In this document: positions 42,801 to 55,967 of the stretch, in pieces | Layout of the letters: every line of letters starts with the position of its first letter | Numbering within the stretch: the first letter of the stretch is position 1 | Source: Holtermannia corniformis | Taxonomy: Eukaryota; Basidiomycota; Tremellomycetes; Holtermanniales | NCBI GenBank assembly: GCA_001599935.1 | Contig: BCIJ01000014.1 | Location: 469,510 to 533,509 of the forward strand | Reading direction: 5' to 3' | DNA: 64,000 nucleotides | The notes under the pieces: model-generated | What the model was told of the DNA's origin: nothing | Database searches by the model: none | The model's input: the letters and a program-made list of their open reading frames with translations, nothing else | Program-made: the position numbers and the translations under genes

Positions 42801-45800
42801 ACAGATCCTCAAGCCTACCGATCTGCACAACTACCTTCAGCTTGTAGTAGCAGACGCCGTCGAGCTTATACTGGACGCCAAGCGTTTGGCCTCTCTACAC
42901 TCCGACATCTTGGGTTTGCCGCACTCGCAGAAGAAGCAAGCAGCGTGAGTAGCGGTCACTCGTTCACACCACTGCTGACACCCTCTCAGGTTCCGTCGCA
43001 GCATCGTCAGCTTCCTGCTCTCGCACCTGGTCGCTTGGAGGCAGTTAGACGCTCGGTCCGGCCTTTTGAAGTCTTTGGCACGCGTCCATGACACGGCAAA
43101 GCTTGAAATCCTCCCCGTCATCTCCACTCTGGACCATCCCGCCAGTCCGGAAGCCGTGTGGTTGTCGAAGCTCTCGGCCGATCAGAGCGATGCCTACCGG
43201 TCGAGCATCTTTGCAGCCTTTGAGCGTGCCTCTGCGCCTGCGCTGATTGCACCTGATTCGGAGTCGTGGGCTGTGCTGTATCGCTTCATCGCCACGACAC
43301 AGACGTCAGGTATGTGCCTCATCGACTTTCGATCCAGAGCTGACACACATGATAGATACCGCATTGGCGCTGCGTGCGGTGGCTTTGAACAGCCTCAAGG
43401 ACGGTCTTTTCGCAGCGCTGTCCGACAACCTGAAGGTAGACGTCATATTGGCCGTGATCAACGGTGTTGCTTCTCTTCCTGGAGTACGTACATGCGTGGG
43501 TGACTCATACTCAGTGCTGACGCCGAGTCTCATAGCTTGTGCAGCTTGAAACCCCTGCAATCTTGGAGTGCTTCGATTTGGACTCTGCTTCACTTGCAGA
43601 TATTCTCGTGACGTTGGCCAAGCCTCTGGAGACGAGCCACGCATCACGAACCAAAAAGACCAAGGTTGATCACGAGTGAGTCTGTCTCATGTGTACGCTT
43701 GCGGAATCTCACCAAGTCGCAGTGTGCACGTCGAACAAATCGAGACAGCTCTGGAACATCTCACTGTACTCTTTGCCTCTCGCGACTTTAAGAAAATGGC
43801 GCCCAGTGTGTCGCTGGTGTCGGGCCTTATGACACTTCTCAGCCATCTGATCGATGCTGGCCACATCGTCCCCGGTGGAGTCGACTTCGTGGAACAGACT
43901 GTGATTGGTGCACTGTCGACAATCGTTGACAAGATCGAGGTCAGTGAAAAACCCAGATCGCATTGTGCTTCTCTGATTTTCTCAGGATGCCACCGAAGTA
44001 CAAAAGGCGCATGTCGGCGTCGAGGTTGTTGTCAAACTCATCAGAGGTAAGTCCATCGCACGTTACTAGTTTTCCGGCCAATAGACTAAATACCATCAGG
44101 TTCAAGCAACCCCCGCACGGCACAGCAGGCTTTGATGCTCATTTCAAGTCTGGCTCGCCTCATCCCAGAATCGGTTCTGCACAACATCATGCCAATTTTC
44201 ACGTTCATGGGTGCAAGTGACTTGCAGAGGGATGATGCCTACACATTCAAGGTAGTAGAGAGCGTGAGTGTCTCGCTGCGAAAATGCGAAAAGACCCTTG
44301 AGCTCAATATTCGATTAGACTATGGAGCAGATTGTCCCAATCATGGCTCAATCCCTGAAGCAAACTGCTTCAAGTCCGCTTGAGTTGATCAGAGGTGAGT
44401 GTGGCTGGGACACACTGTCGTATGCTGACACTGCGTTAGACGCTCGGACTTTCCTGCGCATCTTCACCGACATGGCCAACCGCCTGCCGAAGCATCGCAT
44501 CACTTCGTGTGTCTCCTCACGCGATCAACCGTTGCAAGCTGACGAGGACTTAGATTCTTCTCTCACTTTGCGCGGATTGTCGGCCCGGATGATTTCCTGG
44601 CGGCAATTATCATTCTTATGGTTGACCAGTCATCAACTCAATTGGTGAAGACGACGGAAGATGACGCCGAGCGCCTGCTCGAACTGCCGCTCGCGCTGCT
44701 CAAGGCCTTCCCCGTTGCCACGCGTATGGAGGCCACTGAGCAGGTCGTGGAGGAAGTCGAGAGGCTGTACGCTGGCGTTGACGCGGATGAGCCAAAAGCA
44801 TTCTTGGACGTCACAACGTGCGTGACTTTCTGTATACATGAGCTCCCGCTAATGCCATACAGCGATGTCGCCGCGCGTAAACAGGACGAGTACAAGGACA
44901 TGGCTCGGGGCCAGATCCAGACTTTGCTTCAGTTCGCCAAGCACAGTTTGATTGCACTGGCAGGCAAGGCGTGCCCGCAGACTACCGCCGAGCAGCTCGT
45001 TGCCCGCTCGATTCGCCTCACATCAAGCATCAGTGCAGATCTGACTCTGTCGTCATCAGACATTGCCCAGGTGTCGGAAGAGGTCCTTGACGCCAGCTTG
45101 CAGCTGCTTTCGGTTTGGACCTTTTTCAACGTCACTTTGCAGCAGCTCAAGGGCGACGAAGAGGCTGTAAGCTCTATCACACAAGGAATGTCCATCGCTG
45201 ATTATCAAAGATTGTCGCAACATGCCTGGACGCGCTCATTGCTCGATTGCCCCTCATCAAGGAGGACGCTCGCATTTCCGCTTCGCCGGCTGTCGCCGAA
45301 ATTGCTCAGCGAACGACGGCTGTACTTGCCCAGGTCGATGTCAACGCCGACGCTGCGTTGGAAGTTCTCGGGGTCATCGCCGCTGCCGAGATCAAGACAG
45401 AGGACGCCGTGCTTGCACAGGTCATTCCCGTTCTCCTCGATGTTGGCATGCAATCGTCCCTTGTCGAAGTACAGGTGACGTCGTATGACCTCCTTGCCAC
45501 CCTACTGTGCGTCCTCTCGTCGGTCACTGATACTGAGCTAACAAGCCGAACAGCAAACGCCTGGGTCCGCGCACCATTCCTTTCGTCAAGTCGATCACAT
45601 CGCATGCTGTGACTGTCATCGGCAAAGCACCGAAAGCCATGGTTTCCAGCAAGGTGTTTGGGGCCCTCGCGACCATGGTGTCGAGCGTCCCGACGTTCAT
45701 TGCGGCCCAGCAACTACAAGACCTGCTTCGGCTCGGTTTGAATACTCGGGATGTTGATCAAGCTACCGCACGGACCTTGGTGGCCGCGATCGCCAAGCGC

Positions 45801-46981
45801 GTACCCAGCAAGACTCTGCTTCCGGTTGTGATCGACTTGTGGAAGAAGGCCAAGGAGGGCAAGGAAAAGGTCAGTCGCTTGACGGTGAGACGAGCTTGTA
45901 TTGATCCTTCCAGCCAATGGTTCTGTTCTTTGAGCTGCTTCGCCTCACGATTCGCAACGCCGACAAAGCGGCACTTCCTTCGTTGGTCAAGCCGCTCTTT
46001 TCCTTTTATTTGGAGGTATTCGACTTGCGCCACTTCCTCCAGATCCGCGAACTCGATAGCGAAGTCATCGACGAGGTCGAGAGCTCCGCCGTCAACTCGT
46101 TCCTTGAGCTGGTCGTGAAGCTGAACGAGGCAACGTTCAAGCCTCTCTTTGTGCGCCTGTACGATTGGGCAGCGATCGATCTGGCTAGCGACGGGGCTAC
46201 CACGGATTCGGCTCGTTTGATCGAGCGAAAGTCGGTCCTTTTGCGGGTTATGACAGGATTGCTTGCCAAGTTCAGGGTGAGTCTCGATGACCAGGTAGTC
46301 GGGCATTAACTGACGGAGCGTAGCACCTGCTTTCCCCGTACATCGGCATTTTGCTACCACAAATCGACGAGCTCCTTCTCGCCTATAAAGACGGTACTGC
46401 GTCAGATGCTGGACTCTGGACCTTGCTGGTGGGAATGCTAGGCAAATCATTCGAGGTCGATGACGGCGGTGAGTATAGCGGATTTGTGCAGGAGCCCAGG
46501 CTGACGCTGCCAAGCATACTGGACAGAGCCGCTGTTGCTCAAGCTCATCCCCAAGCTCGTTGGGCAAATCCCTGTTGCCGAAAAGCTCTCGACGGGTTCA
46601 GTCGTCTCCGATGACCACTGCCTCGCGCTGTACGAAGCGCTAGGCGCCCTGGCAGCATCGACGACGTCGGAAGCTCTCCTCAAGAAGCTCAATTCTGGTA
46701 TCTTGATGATGACGCGCTACGAAGAAGCGCGCGTACGTATGGTCGCTCTTTGCGCATTGGACGCCATCTGGGAAAAGCAGAGTGACGAGTTGCTGGCGTT
46801 CGTCCCCGAGACGGTGTCTGAGTTCCTGGCCGAGCTGTTGGAGGTGAGACGCGGTCCCTCACTCTGCACATCTGCTGACAACCTATGACAGGATGAGAAC
46901 GCCGAAGTGGAGACTCTGGCGAGAAAAGTGCTTGCACGGATCGAGGGACTGACGGGGTCGTTGAAGGAGTATCTGGAATGA
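39828..46981 (+). CDS. UTP10: U3 small nucleolar RNA-associated protein Utp10 (HEATR1)
   Basis: ATG 39828: [20 protein letters not shown], then [20 protein letters not shown] and [40 protein letters not shown], then [16 protein letters not shown], is the Utp10 N-terminal signature. The rest is HEAT-type helical repeats, e.g. [20 protein letters not shown] and [20 protein letters not shown] (BP28 C-terminal region). It ends [10 protein letters not shown]. About 20 introns of ~45-55 nt; the protein is estimated at ~2000 residues, in the family range. Role: t-UTP/UtpA scaffold of the SSU processome, linking rDNA transcription and pre-18S processing in the nucleolus. Exon limits near 44400-44620 and 45180-45250 are approximate. 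Confidence 0.92.
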
Positions 46982-47071
46982 GGCATATCATTGACGTCGT
47001 GGCATGCATAAACATCGTATAAATGGGTACAACATTGAGACATCATTGAGACAACATTGTTGACTAGACCT

Positions 47072-48857
47072 TTACCAACCGCCGCCACCGATACCCAAGC
47101 GCCGGTACTCGACCAGTTCGCAGCGATTGCTCGGACGCACGCTCTTCTCGTCCTCGTCCTCATCATCTGCCTCAGCCTTGCGCGGTTCAGGCAGCCTTAG
47201 CCTGTACCAGTCACCCGAGTGGGTGATGGCCACGAGCTGCTGCTCTTGCCGTGTGACCGGTTTGGCAGGTACTGGCGAGGATTTGGTGCTGCTGGTGCTA
47301 CTACGCCGATGCGCTTTCGGTATCGCGTGCGAAGCGACTGTTTTCGGTCTTGCACTACCCAGACTCGGCGTGGCCGTTCTCGTTGTCGAATCCGAGCCAA
47401 AGCTCCGTCGCTCCTCGCGGTTGCCCAGCACTGGCCGTTCCTTTGCCTTTTCTCGTGGCTCGCTCGGATCGTCAACCTTGACGTCGACCGTGATCCAGCA
47501 GCACACGAAGCGCTCCGTGTCACCGAGATCCGGCTCATTCGGCGTCTCGTACTCGTTTCTGGGGCGCAGACCGGGTACGGCCTGAGCTGCTGATGCGACG
47601 GAAGAGAAAGCGTGCGGGTTCTTGCGGGGGAGGTGGTATTGGAGCTTGGATGATTCAGAGGAGAAATACTTTGGTAATGGCAGGTTGCGTGAGAGCAGGG
47701 ATTGTAGTGATGGTGGAGTGGTGGAGCTGCTATTGTGCATGTCAGTGATGGATAAGTAGACTGAGCCAGATAGTCACCTTTTGCTATCTTCCACACTGGC
47801 AGACTTGCCCCAGACATGGACCGTGCCCTTGTCACTCCATCCCAGGACCCGACCGCCTAGTCTTGTCGGCTCCCGGGCAGCCGCCTCGCGCTCAAACTCC
47901 AAGCCCCACATCTCGACACGATCAACCCCGCGCCGCAGCTCTCTCTCAAGCCTGCCTTTGACCACGTCCCAGACTCTGATGAGCGTGCCGCGTTCGGATG
48001 CTGTTGCGACGTATGCGCCAGATGGTGAGCAGGCAAGAACCGAGATAGGGTGTGTGTGGCACAGAAGGATAGGGGACCGAAAGGTTTGAGGTTCGGAAGG
48101 CGGGGTGCAAGGTAGCGACACTAGTTGTACATGACCCGGCTGCCGACCTGGCAGTGCCAGTAGGGAAGAACCCGGCGCTGTCGAGAGCGCCATGAGACCT
48201 AGCTCGATGTTAGTGCTGGACTGCAAGCACATGCGCCGTTGCTCACCTTTCTCATTCGCAGCTGTCGCCCATTCGCCACGCTTGGTGATCCAGAAGCCGG
48301 GATGCGTCGCGTCCTTGATGCCATATTCGTACCAGATCGTCCGTCGCAACAACGCAACCAAGAGACCCTTCGGTCGGGCACACACGGCCCGGACCTTCTC
48401 ACTGTTAAGGGGACGCTTCAGCATCCGCTCAGAGGTCCGTTGGTCTCTTACCCAAACTCGAGCTCTGCTATCGACTGTCCGAGACCATCATGGTAGATGA
48501 CGACCTTGTTCGGAGGGTACAGAGGCGAGCGACCGCCGCCGTGGAGAGCGATGAGTGGCGAGTGTGGGAGTGTGAGCGCGAGCTGAAGAGACCCTGCGAG
48601 TGCTAGACCGAGTGTCAGACCAGGTTGTACAGATGACCCAGCAGCTGACCTCGCCGTCGCAGCAGGGCCAGTGGCCAAGTGTTCCAGATCTCGTAGCCGG
48701 CCTCGCCCGCCACGGCGAACACTGCTGAATCGTGCGCAAAGTTGATAGAGCTGACCGGTGGCGATGAGAGGGTCGATACCTGTGCACGACCGAGGTGCAT
48801 GGTGCTCTGAAGAGCTGCAAGGCGCTGGTAAAGACAGACAGGTGCATACGAGGACAT
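47072..48857 (-). CDS. PROPPIN beta-propeller (Atg18/Hsv2 family)
   Basis: ATG 48857: MSSYAPVCLYQRLAALQSTM. Propeller blades: SINFAHDSAVFAVAGEAGYE, then PPNKVVIYHD, HTHPISVLACSPSGAYVATA, and ERGTLIRVWDVVKGRLEREL followed by RRGVDRVEMWGLEFE. TASxxGTLIRVWD with RRG is the diagnostic pair; the two Arg of [FL]RRG bind PI3P or PI(3,5)P2. A large disordered insertion (Ser/Arg-rich) precedes the C-terminal strand QLVAITHSGDWYRLRLP. Role: autophagy or endosomal membrane recruitment. The Phe of FRRG is Leu here, and Trp replaces Phe of IRVF. Which paralogue it is cannot be decided by eye. Confidence 0.85.
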
Positions 48858-48922
48858 GGTCAGCAATCTTCGCCGAGTGTTTTGCATTCCAGTACCAAAT
48901 TTACATTTCTCTATGCGCTACC

Positions 48923-51900
48923 TCAGCTCAGAAACTGAATCGGCGGGTCCATGGCAGCCCCTAGCGGCTCATCGTCCCAGTACCCGTCGCCCTCCATGAA
49001 TTTGTACGAGTCTAGGTCACTCCGATTGTACTCGTTGAGCCTGCGGTCCAGTCTCAGCACAGCTTCGGCGAGCGCAGTCCAGACTGACCTCAAGGCTTGC
49101 AGGGTTGCGATGCCGAACACTGGGATAGTCAGTATGGCGCCGAGTTGGACCATCGATGACTCACTTTCGCCAAGCTTGTGAAGGGCAGATACGACAAGCT
49201 CGACCTCGGCCTCGATTGCCGACGCCGCTGTTTCTGTCAGCACGCTACCACCGCCACGACTCGCCGAGTCTTACCAAAGAAATCGCCCTTGGTCTGCAAT
49301 CGCTTGACTTCACGGATCAGCAACTTGGTCACAAAGGACCAGCTAGAGTCTCATCAGCGACTACAGCGGCGAGCGCGCCAAAACTCACATCATGACGACA
49401 AAGATGCCGAGGTCGGCCATTTTCTACAGACGGTCAGTTTCCTGCGCGTCCGTCGGCGTAACATACGTTGATGTTGGTGAGATAGATGACCGCGACCATC
49501 CGTCGGGCGACGGCCAGTGCCTCTGTGTTTTCATGATTGTACGAAAACACATCGTACAGAAACATTTGCGCCGTCCCAATGATAAAGTGCTGTTGTCACC
49601 TGTCAGCGGTCACGCTGGCAAGGCGAGCCAACTTACAAGCTGCGCAATCTCCGGATCGAGCGTACCCAAATGACTACGATCAAGCTTACCATCCCAGCTT
49701 TCCCAAGGGTTCTTGCGATCGGCCGGAAGGTCGGCCATGAACCTATCGATAGCCGCCTTGAGCTCGGCATAAGCCGTTGGGTTGCGCAGTCTAGCCGTTC
49801 GGGCGGACGGCGGCACGTTGGGAGTTCCTCCTGTACTCGAGGAGACGTTGGGGCTCGCACCCACACCCGAGCTAGCGGGTGATGGTTCTGAACTTTTCCG
49901 AGATTCATCATACACTGTCCCGCTTTCAGGCTTGAGGTACACGAGCTTGGATGCGCGATCGAGTAAAGCCATGGCCTTGTTGGTAGAAGTGAAAATGTTG
50001 TCTTGGATCGGTCGGGCGCCAGGGGGCGGGATGCGGTAGAGCGAGTCGATCGAGTGATCATCCTGCTTGCTGACCAGTCCTAGCTCGTACTCGATCAGAG
50101 GGCGTGCAAACGGCGTCGAAATGTCCGACTCGTGAAACCCATTCGGCCATGTGGTCGCAATACTGCCTGCGCGGTCGACGCTGTATATCGCCCAGCTGCA
50201 ATGGATCAATGTCGCTCACACATCCACACACCACTCACAAGGCATAAATCCGTTCACCAAGCTCCACCGCATCCGCTGGCGGCGGGAGCACATAGTCTCT
50301 CACACGCATCAGACCCGCGAGATCCGACGGCAGCCTTGAAGGTCGCCAGACTGAGCTCGGGATCGCGTTCAGACCACACGAAAACGCCATACGGACGGCT
50401 GTGCCGCACATGACCCATGCCTGGTGGTAGCGCGCGTGCGAGTACTGATAGACGCAAATTAGCGTCGCGGCCCGGACGGCGTCAAACAGCCGGTCGGATT
50501 TGCTGATGGCTTCTTCGAGCTGCTGCACGGCCGTGTGGAAGAAGCGCGTCTCGAGCGCGTTGATCGCTGGCACGGTCGATGTGCGTGACGCGACCAGGTA
50601 CTGCCGGTGTTATGTGCGAACCGGCAGGGGGCACAAGACTCACCATCGCGTGTAAAAGGCATGGGTGCGGTCGACGGGACGGCGGCAACGTCAGGCTGCG
50701 ATCTGTGAGCCCTCTGCTCTACTGCCACGTCCAACTGACCTGGCATAGAAGCGCGGAATGTGGCATTCAAAGCCAAACAGCCGGCGCCTGGAGAAGAACA
50801 TGTCCAATCTGTCACCCATCATCAGCCATTCATCCACACGCTCAAGCAGCACGTACAAATGGTCTCTCGCCTGTGGCGGAATGTCATTCGGGTCTGTCAT
50901 CCCACCGTTACCCAAGATTGAAAACTCGCTCCAATCCGTGCCCGTGACTCTATCAATGGTAGGCCCACTAGGATGCCGACCGATCAGGGTGGGTTTTTGC
51001 TCGCCGACGCCGGCGCGGGCGTACAAGTGCGGATCGCTCGTTCCTGCGATTGGCTGGTTGAGGAAATGCGTGGGGTACTCGGTCCCCCCGGCGTACCCTG
51101 TCGGGTTGCTACTAGGAGAACGTCCGCTGGGTGAAGAGGACGCATGTTTGAAGCGGATGTTGTGTTCTGGCGGTTGTAGGTGGGTCGTTGCTTCCTCTGC
51201 GTTTGCGTTTGCCGCTTCCGCGGCGGCTAGTGCAGCTGCTGCCGTGGCGTTTGCGACCGGGTTCGCCGTGGGGACAAAGTTCATTCCCGTGAGCCCAACG
51301 CCGCGACGCCTGGGCCGCTGTTCTGGCGTATAGTCTCTTGGGGACGTCAGATCAGCCAAGGATAACGGCGATGGCCCGCCCGTCGAATTCGATCTCGAGC
51401 CCGAAGCTGATGGCTCGGTCGAGTTTACCTCGAACCCACTGAGCCCGTTCGAGAGGTCCATCATGGGCGTATCAAGGAAGGAAAAGTCAAACTCGACCTC
51501 GTTGTCCGGCTTGGGAGGTTGAAAGCCTCGAGGCGGAGCGTATCCCGACTGTGGAAAAGTGTATGACTGAGTCTGAAAGGTCGGTGTCTCCATCTGAACC
51601 TGTGTAGGTTCAGTGTACAGCATGCTGGGCGCGATTCCTGTTTCCGAGATCATGCCGGCGAATGCAAACGGAGGAAAGGTCGGGACGGCGCGAGGTTGAG
51701 TGTTGCTGTTGGGATCGTAGAATTGCGATGTGGCAAACGATGCCGGGTTAACGGGATCGAGTGAGCTGCTAGAGTTGGTGGGAAACGAGTTGTCATGTGG
51801 ACGTGCGCCTGATGGCACGGGTTGAGGTTGCGGAGGTATTGGCTGGGGATCGGGAGCTGCAGGGCCAAACGAAGGACCCGGTTGACACTTGTCCATCAGC

Positions 51901-52505
51901 CGGCTTTCCAATTGATCTATACAGTCTGAGCGGATGTGCAGGTCAGTCTGGCTTTGCTACGCACTGATCTTCTCTTCGAGCTGCTTGACGCGCGAGCGAG
52001 GTCTGCCATTGTCGTACTCGCACAATTTGCCGAGTTTGACACAGTGTGCGCAAGCAGGCTTCTCTGCCGAGCATCGCTGAGCGGGGCCGTCAGTAGACCA
52101 GACAAGACATTGTAGAACTCACGATCCGCCGTCGACGGCAGTAAAGGCAGGCATCGCCTCTGGACCAGTTGTCAGTGATAGGCGGCTGCGTGACGAGCTG
52201 CAAAACTGTGCCAAGTGTGTTTTCTACTGCACACACTCAAACGACTGCGTAGGTGCAGCTCGGTCGTGTTACACTCACCGCTTCAGAGTAGCTGACAAGC
52301 CGGGATATGAGCGTCCGATCACTGCATCAAGCTTAAGCTCACGTTTCCCGACTTTTCCACTCGACGCAGCCACTCCTTCGCCCTCTATCAAGTCTAATCG
52401 GACGTGCCAGCCATTGCCACTGCCAGTCTGGTCGATTTGTGCAGGGGTTGCGTGTCCCGAGTGATCGCCCATTGCAATGTCTGGCTGGTTTCCGAGCGAG
52501 GCCAT
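48923..52505 (-). CDS. Zn2Cys6 fungal transcription factor
   Basis: ATG 52505. Exon 1 (~75 codons) precedes a 119-nt intron (52160-52278). The zinc cluster follows: GDACLYCRRRRIRCSAEKPA, CAHCVKLGKLCEYDNG (C-x2-C-x6-C-x6-C-x2-C-x6-C), then a linker and coil RPRSRVKQLEEKI. Next are a Pro/Gln/Ser-rich activation-type stretch and the fungal_trans domain (MDFLFSRRRLFGFECHIPRF-like, FRMAFSCGLNAIPSSVWRPS). The C-terminal region contains VSALHKLGESE and ends PPIQFLS. Role: nuclear regulator; target genes unknown. The zinc cluster being internal rather than N-terminal is a mild oddity. Multiple ~50-nt introns, some boundaries approximate. Confidence 0.88.
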
Positions 52506-53142
52506 GTTGGTGTTTGTGCTGACAATTCAAGCCCGTCTAGTCGAGACCGTTCCCTGAGCTATAGCTGTCGTTGAATCAGAGTAATGTGCTGTTGTCAACT
52601 GGTGGTCGTGGTCGTCGTTCGCTATCGCCGCGAAGCATAACGGCCCGCATGTGGCTTGCAGGCTTGGTCGAGTGAGATTGGTCGATGGCGTGGAAACGAT
52701 TGAAACCGAGTCGCAGCACCGCTTCGAGATCAGATTCACGACGAGTGCTGCACCGCTTTCCGTTGAGACTACTGACGTTTCATGCATTGTCACACTCGAC
52801 GCCGATCACCACGACGGGCATCGTCCACCGCTCGGCGCTCAAAGGTGTCGAGACGGGCACCGGGCACCGCCTCACCGACGAGCTTGCTACTGCGGCTCAG
52901 GCTTATGCCAAGTCGATAGAGTGGATTGTATGACACAGCCGAGGCACAGACGACGTCTACGCCCGACTGGGAACGACTGGAGGATGACAGGTAGGTGGCG
53001 TGCACCGCCCATTGCTACCGATCATCCTTTGGTGGGCGTGCAGGACGAGACTAGAGCAAGCCACAGTGGTTACACATGCATCAGTCTGGCGAGCGTGGGA
53101 AGCGCAATACAACATGTGCAAGCTGATCAAGCAATCATCACT
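52506..53142. other. Intergenic 637 bp, with a possible broken small gene
   Basis: Between the Zn2Cys6 ATG and the RGG gene stop. The only coding-like signal is the plus-strand pair of frames at 52651-52933, listed separately. It also holds the transcription factor promoter. Confidence 0.4.
52651..52933 (+). pseudogene. Possible frameshifted small orphan gene
   Basis: From ATG 52651 one frame reads RLGRVRLVDGVETIETESQH and RFEIRFTTSAAPLSVETTDV. It then loses its protein character near 52800, where the next frame takes over with TTGIVHRSALKGVETGTGHR and LTDELATAAQAYAKSIEWIV before a stop. A one-base shift near 52795-52805 would join them into about 93 codons, the size of the small orphan family. 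The QHRFEIRFT strand resembles their motif. No in-phase GT-AG intron was found. Either a pseudogene, a sequence error or chance. Confidence 0.3.
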
Positions 53143-53599
53143 TCAAGCAGCAACACTTGCGCCGCCACTCGCTTGAGCCCACATCCGCCGCCGTTGGTCC
53201 ATCAACGCCTTCCATGGGTCCTCGCAAAAGCTTTCCTTGAAGAAGCCAGTCTCTGGCGGCTCGTGCTCTTTCGTGTTGCGAGCACGCTGTAGAAGCCACG
53301 AGTGTGATTAGACTTGGAGCAACCCTAGTTGGAGATGTACATACCTTTACACCAGGATGGAACGCTGCACTTGATCCATCCCCCTGCTCGGCAGCAGAGC
53401 CGTTTGCATCGTCTCTCGGCTGTCCACCGTTAGGACCACTACTGCCGCCGCCGCCGCCTCGACCTCGCCCACGCCCTCGGCCAGCACCCCCACCACCTCG
53501 TCCGCGCCCTCGACCGCCAAAGCCCGTATCACTCGCCGGCGGTTGAAACACTCGAGGCTGCTTGCCAAACGCCAACGGTAGGCCAGTCGCTGGGTCCAT
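53143..53599 (-). CDS. Small RGG-rich protein
   Basis: ATG 53599, two exons with one ~58-nt intron near 53285-53345. N terminus MDPATGLPLAFGKQPRVFQP leads to a Gly/Arg tract (FGGRGRGRGGGGAGRGRGRG), then Ser/Gly/Asp-rich DANGSAAEQGDGSSAAFHPG. Exon 2 gives HEPPETGFFKESFCEDPWKA and LMDQRRRMWA before the stop. RGG boxes usually bind RNA and are arginine-methylated. The compact FFKESF-x-EDPW motif near the C terminus looks conserved-type but I cannot name its family. Length ~130 aa. Confidence 0.6.
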
Positions 53600-53779
53600 T
53601 ATTGAGCGATGCAGCGGCACAAGGATTCTCATAGCACTTCCTCCAGTCGCCCTCGATTTGGATTCTGATTAGGACAGTTTTGCTAATCTGATTTGTAATA
53701 CTCACTCACCTATGGCTCGACCGACAGACGTCCACTTGCTCACACGTCAAACTACGTGGTGAACGGAGCACCGTACAGC

Positions 53780-55967
53780 ATGCCATCGCCACCAGCAGCG
53801 CAAGGCCCAACGGTGTCGCCGCCGCCAACAGCAGCTCCGACTTCCCTAGCCGAGCTACCGAGCGAGGTTCTGGTCAATGTCTTCACTCGGCTTCAACTCG
53901 CCGACTTGTCTCGCTGCTACCGAGTGAGTGCAGCTAAACTACTGCCTGATGTGCAAAGTGCAATGCCAACATGTACAGCTGTGCAAGACTATCCATCAAC
54001 TCCTGACCGAAACCCCGTCCTTGGTCCTACGACACACCCTTCAATCCTCCCACCTGATCCTGCATCCCAAAGCCCTTGTCGCCAACCCTCACATCCCAGC
54101 GCATATCCCTCCTACCTCGTCCGAACTGCTCACAACCCTCCGAGAGCGTCTGACTCGATTCCGCAGCTTGGCGCCGTCGTCGACCCGCGTTGCCGAATTG
54201 AAGGAGAAGGATGGCTCGCTGTACGAGTACCTCGAGGGTGTGCTGCTGCGTAGCTTGGGACGGACGGGAGCGACCGGCATGGCCGTTTATGATATGCGGA
54301 CGGGTGCGGGATGGGAGGATGTGGCGACTGGTGCGGACGAGGGTGATGAGGACGTGGAGACCGACGGTACGGAAGAAGTGGCCTATGTCGTCGATGGCCG
54401 TGAGGGCGTCAACGATGATCGCAGCGAGAGGAGAGAGTACAAGCCAACGTTTACTATTTCAGAGATTGCAGTCGACCCAGGGCAGGACCTGTTTGTAGTC
54501 ACCGAGGTCGAGTAGGTCGTACTCCTTCCGCGCAACTTGGAGCTGATCGCTCAGAACCATCGATCGCCAAAGCCACATTATGAAGTTCCACCTGCTGTCT
54601 CTTACAACATTCGAACAGCACCCTCGTGCGCGCGTGCCGTTCCTCCAATGGCCCGTGCCGATCCCGCACAAGACCATCAGCCTCGAGTTCCAGATCTGTG
54701 ACGACGGCTTCTACGTGCTGAAAAAGGGTCGACGCGAGAACGACGCCGAGAACATCGTCGGCTGGCAGTGGACGACGGGTCGTCACGCCGTGGTCGCGCG
54801 GCCACCGCACAGCGCTTCGTTCGAGGCGCTGATCCTCCTCACGCCGTCGTCGTTTGTCATCCCAACAGTCGTCACCCACATCAACCCGGATATCGACCCA
54901 GAGATGGAGGACGTCGACGTCGATTCAGTCTTGTCGTGGACACACCATCTGTGGATCTATGCGTTCCCGCCGCTGGCAGGCTACACGCCTGACCCGACCT
55001 CGCCGGAACCAGCTGCGCCACCCCACACGGCCGTCCACGTCGCAACGATCGACCTGCCTCGGTTCCACATCTGCCTAAACGACAACATCCCACCGCCGCG
55101 GTTGAACCTGCGGAGCGACCCCCCGCCGCGCCAGACGTTCCCTACGCACCCGGCATCAGCTGCTTCAGGGCCGAACCCGTTCGTGCCCGATCCCAGGACG
55201 GGCATCTTTGTGCTCGAGTTTTACTGCCAGCATCCGGACCCCGAGGAGGAAGAGCCGCACTATGTCATGGTCATGCTCAAGGAGACGCTGTTGCGATATT
55301 TGCCTCCGCCGACATCGCCCCTGCTGACTATGAGCTTTACAAGGCCGGCACCCGTCATCGCTTGGGAGGCCATTGCGCCCGAAGTCCGACTATTCGACGA
55401 CCTGCACCCTCAGAGTGAGTTTGACCACGACGCAAAGGCCCGGTACTGACGCGACCAGCCTGGGTCTGCTACGTCTACCACCACCGCTTCGTGACCCTCC
55501 TTCCGGATGAGTTTATTGCGAACCCGCACCTGCCATTCGGCTTGCAGCGTAACCAATCCCGGATCGCAATCTACGACTTTGATCCTCTACTCGTCAAAGC
55601 CGAGATCGCACGCCGGAAACAGATGCTCGAAGACTCTCTCGAACAGGACGACCAAGCAGACGATCATTGGGTCGATGGGTACGATGAAGACGGGATCGAG
55701 CTCGTTCTGAAAGAGACGATTGTCAAAAACGTTCGACCGTTGATTCAGGAGCACGCGACGGGCAGTAAGCTTGGCTACATCAAGACTAAAGGCGAGGATC
55801 TGGGCTATCACTCGGCTGTGCTGATTGATCATGAGCGCATCATCGCGGTCTCTGTGAGTCCATCTTGGTCAGCTTCGGGCACAGCGCTCACGGACGGATA
55901 GGAACGAACGCTGGTCCGGGGCGGCTCTCGCGCGCGCAGATCCGAGATGACGATTATGGAGTTTTGA
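53780..55967 (+). CDS. F-box protein
   Basis: First ATG in frame at 53780 (MPSPPAAQGPTV). The F-box reads AELPSEVLVNVFTRLQLADL, SRCYRLCKTIHQLL. The middle has RFRSLAPSSTRVAELKEKDG and TFTISEIAVDPGQDLFVVTE. After an intron at about 54510-54582 comes FHLLSLTTFEQHPRARVPFL and a beta-propeller-like series: LEFQICDDGFYVLKKGRREN, GWQWTTG, then WVCYVYHHRFVTLLPDEF and IAIYDFDPLLVK. It ends near 55967 (EMTIMEF). The layout matches a common basidiomycete F-box class; role as substrate adaptor of SCF ubiquitin ligase is inferred. The 54510 junction has more than one possible phase. Confidence 0.75.
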
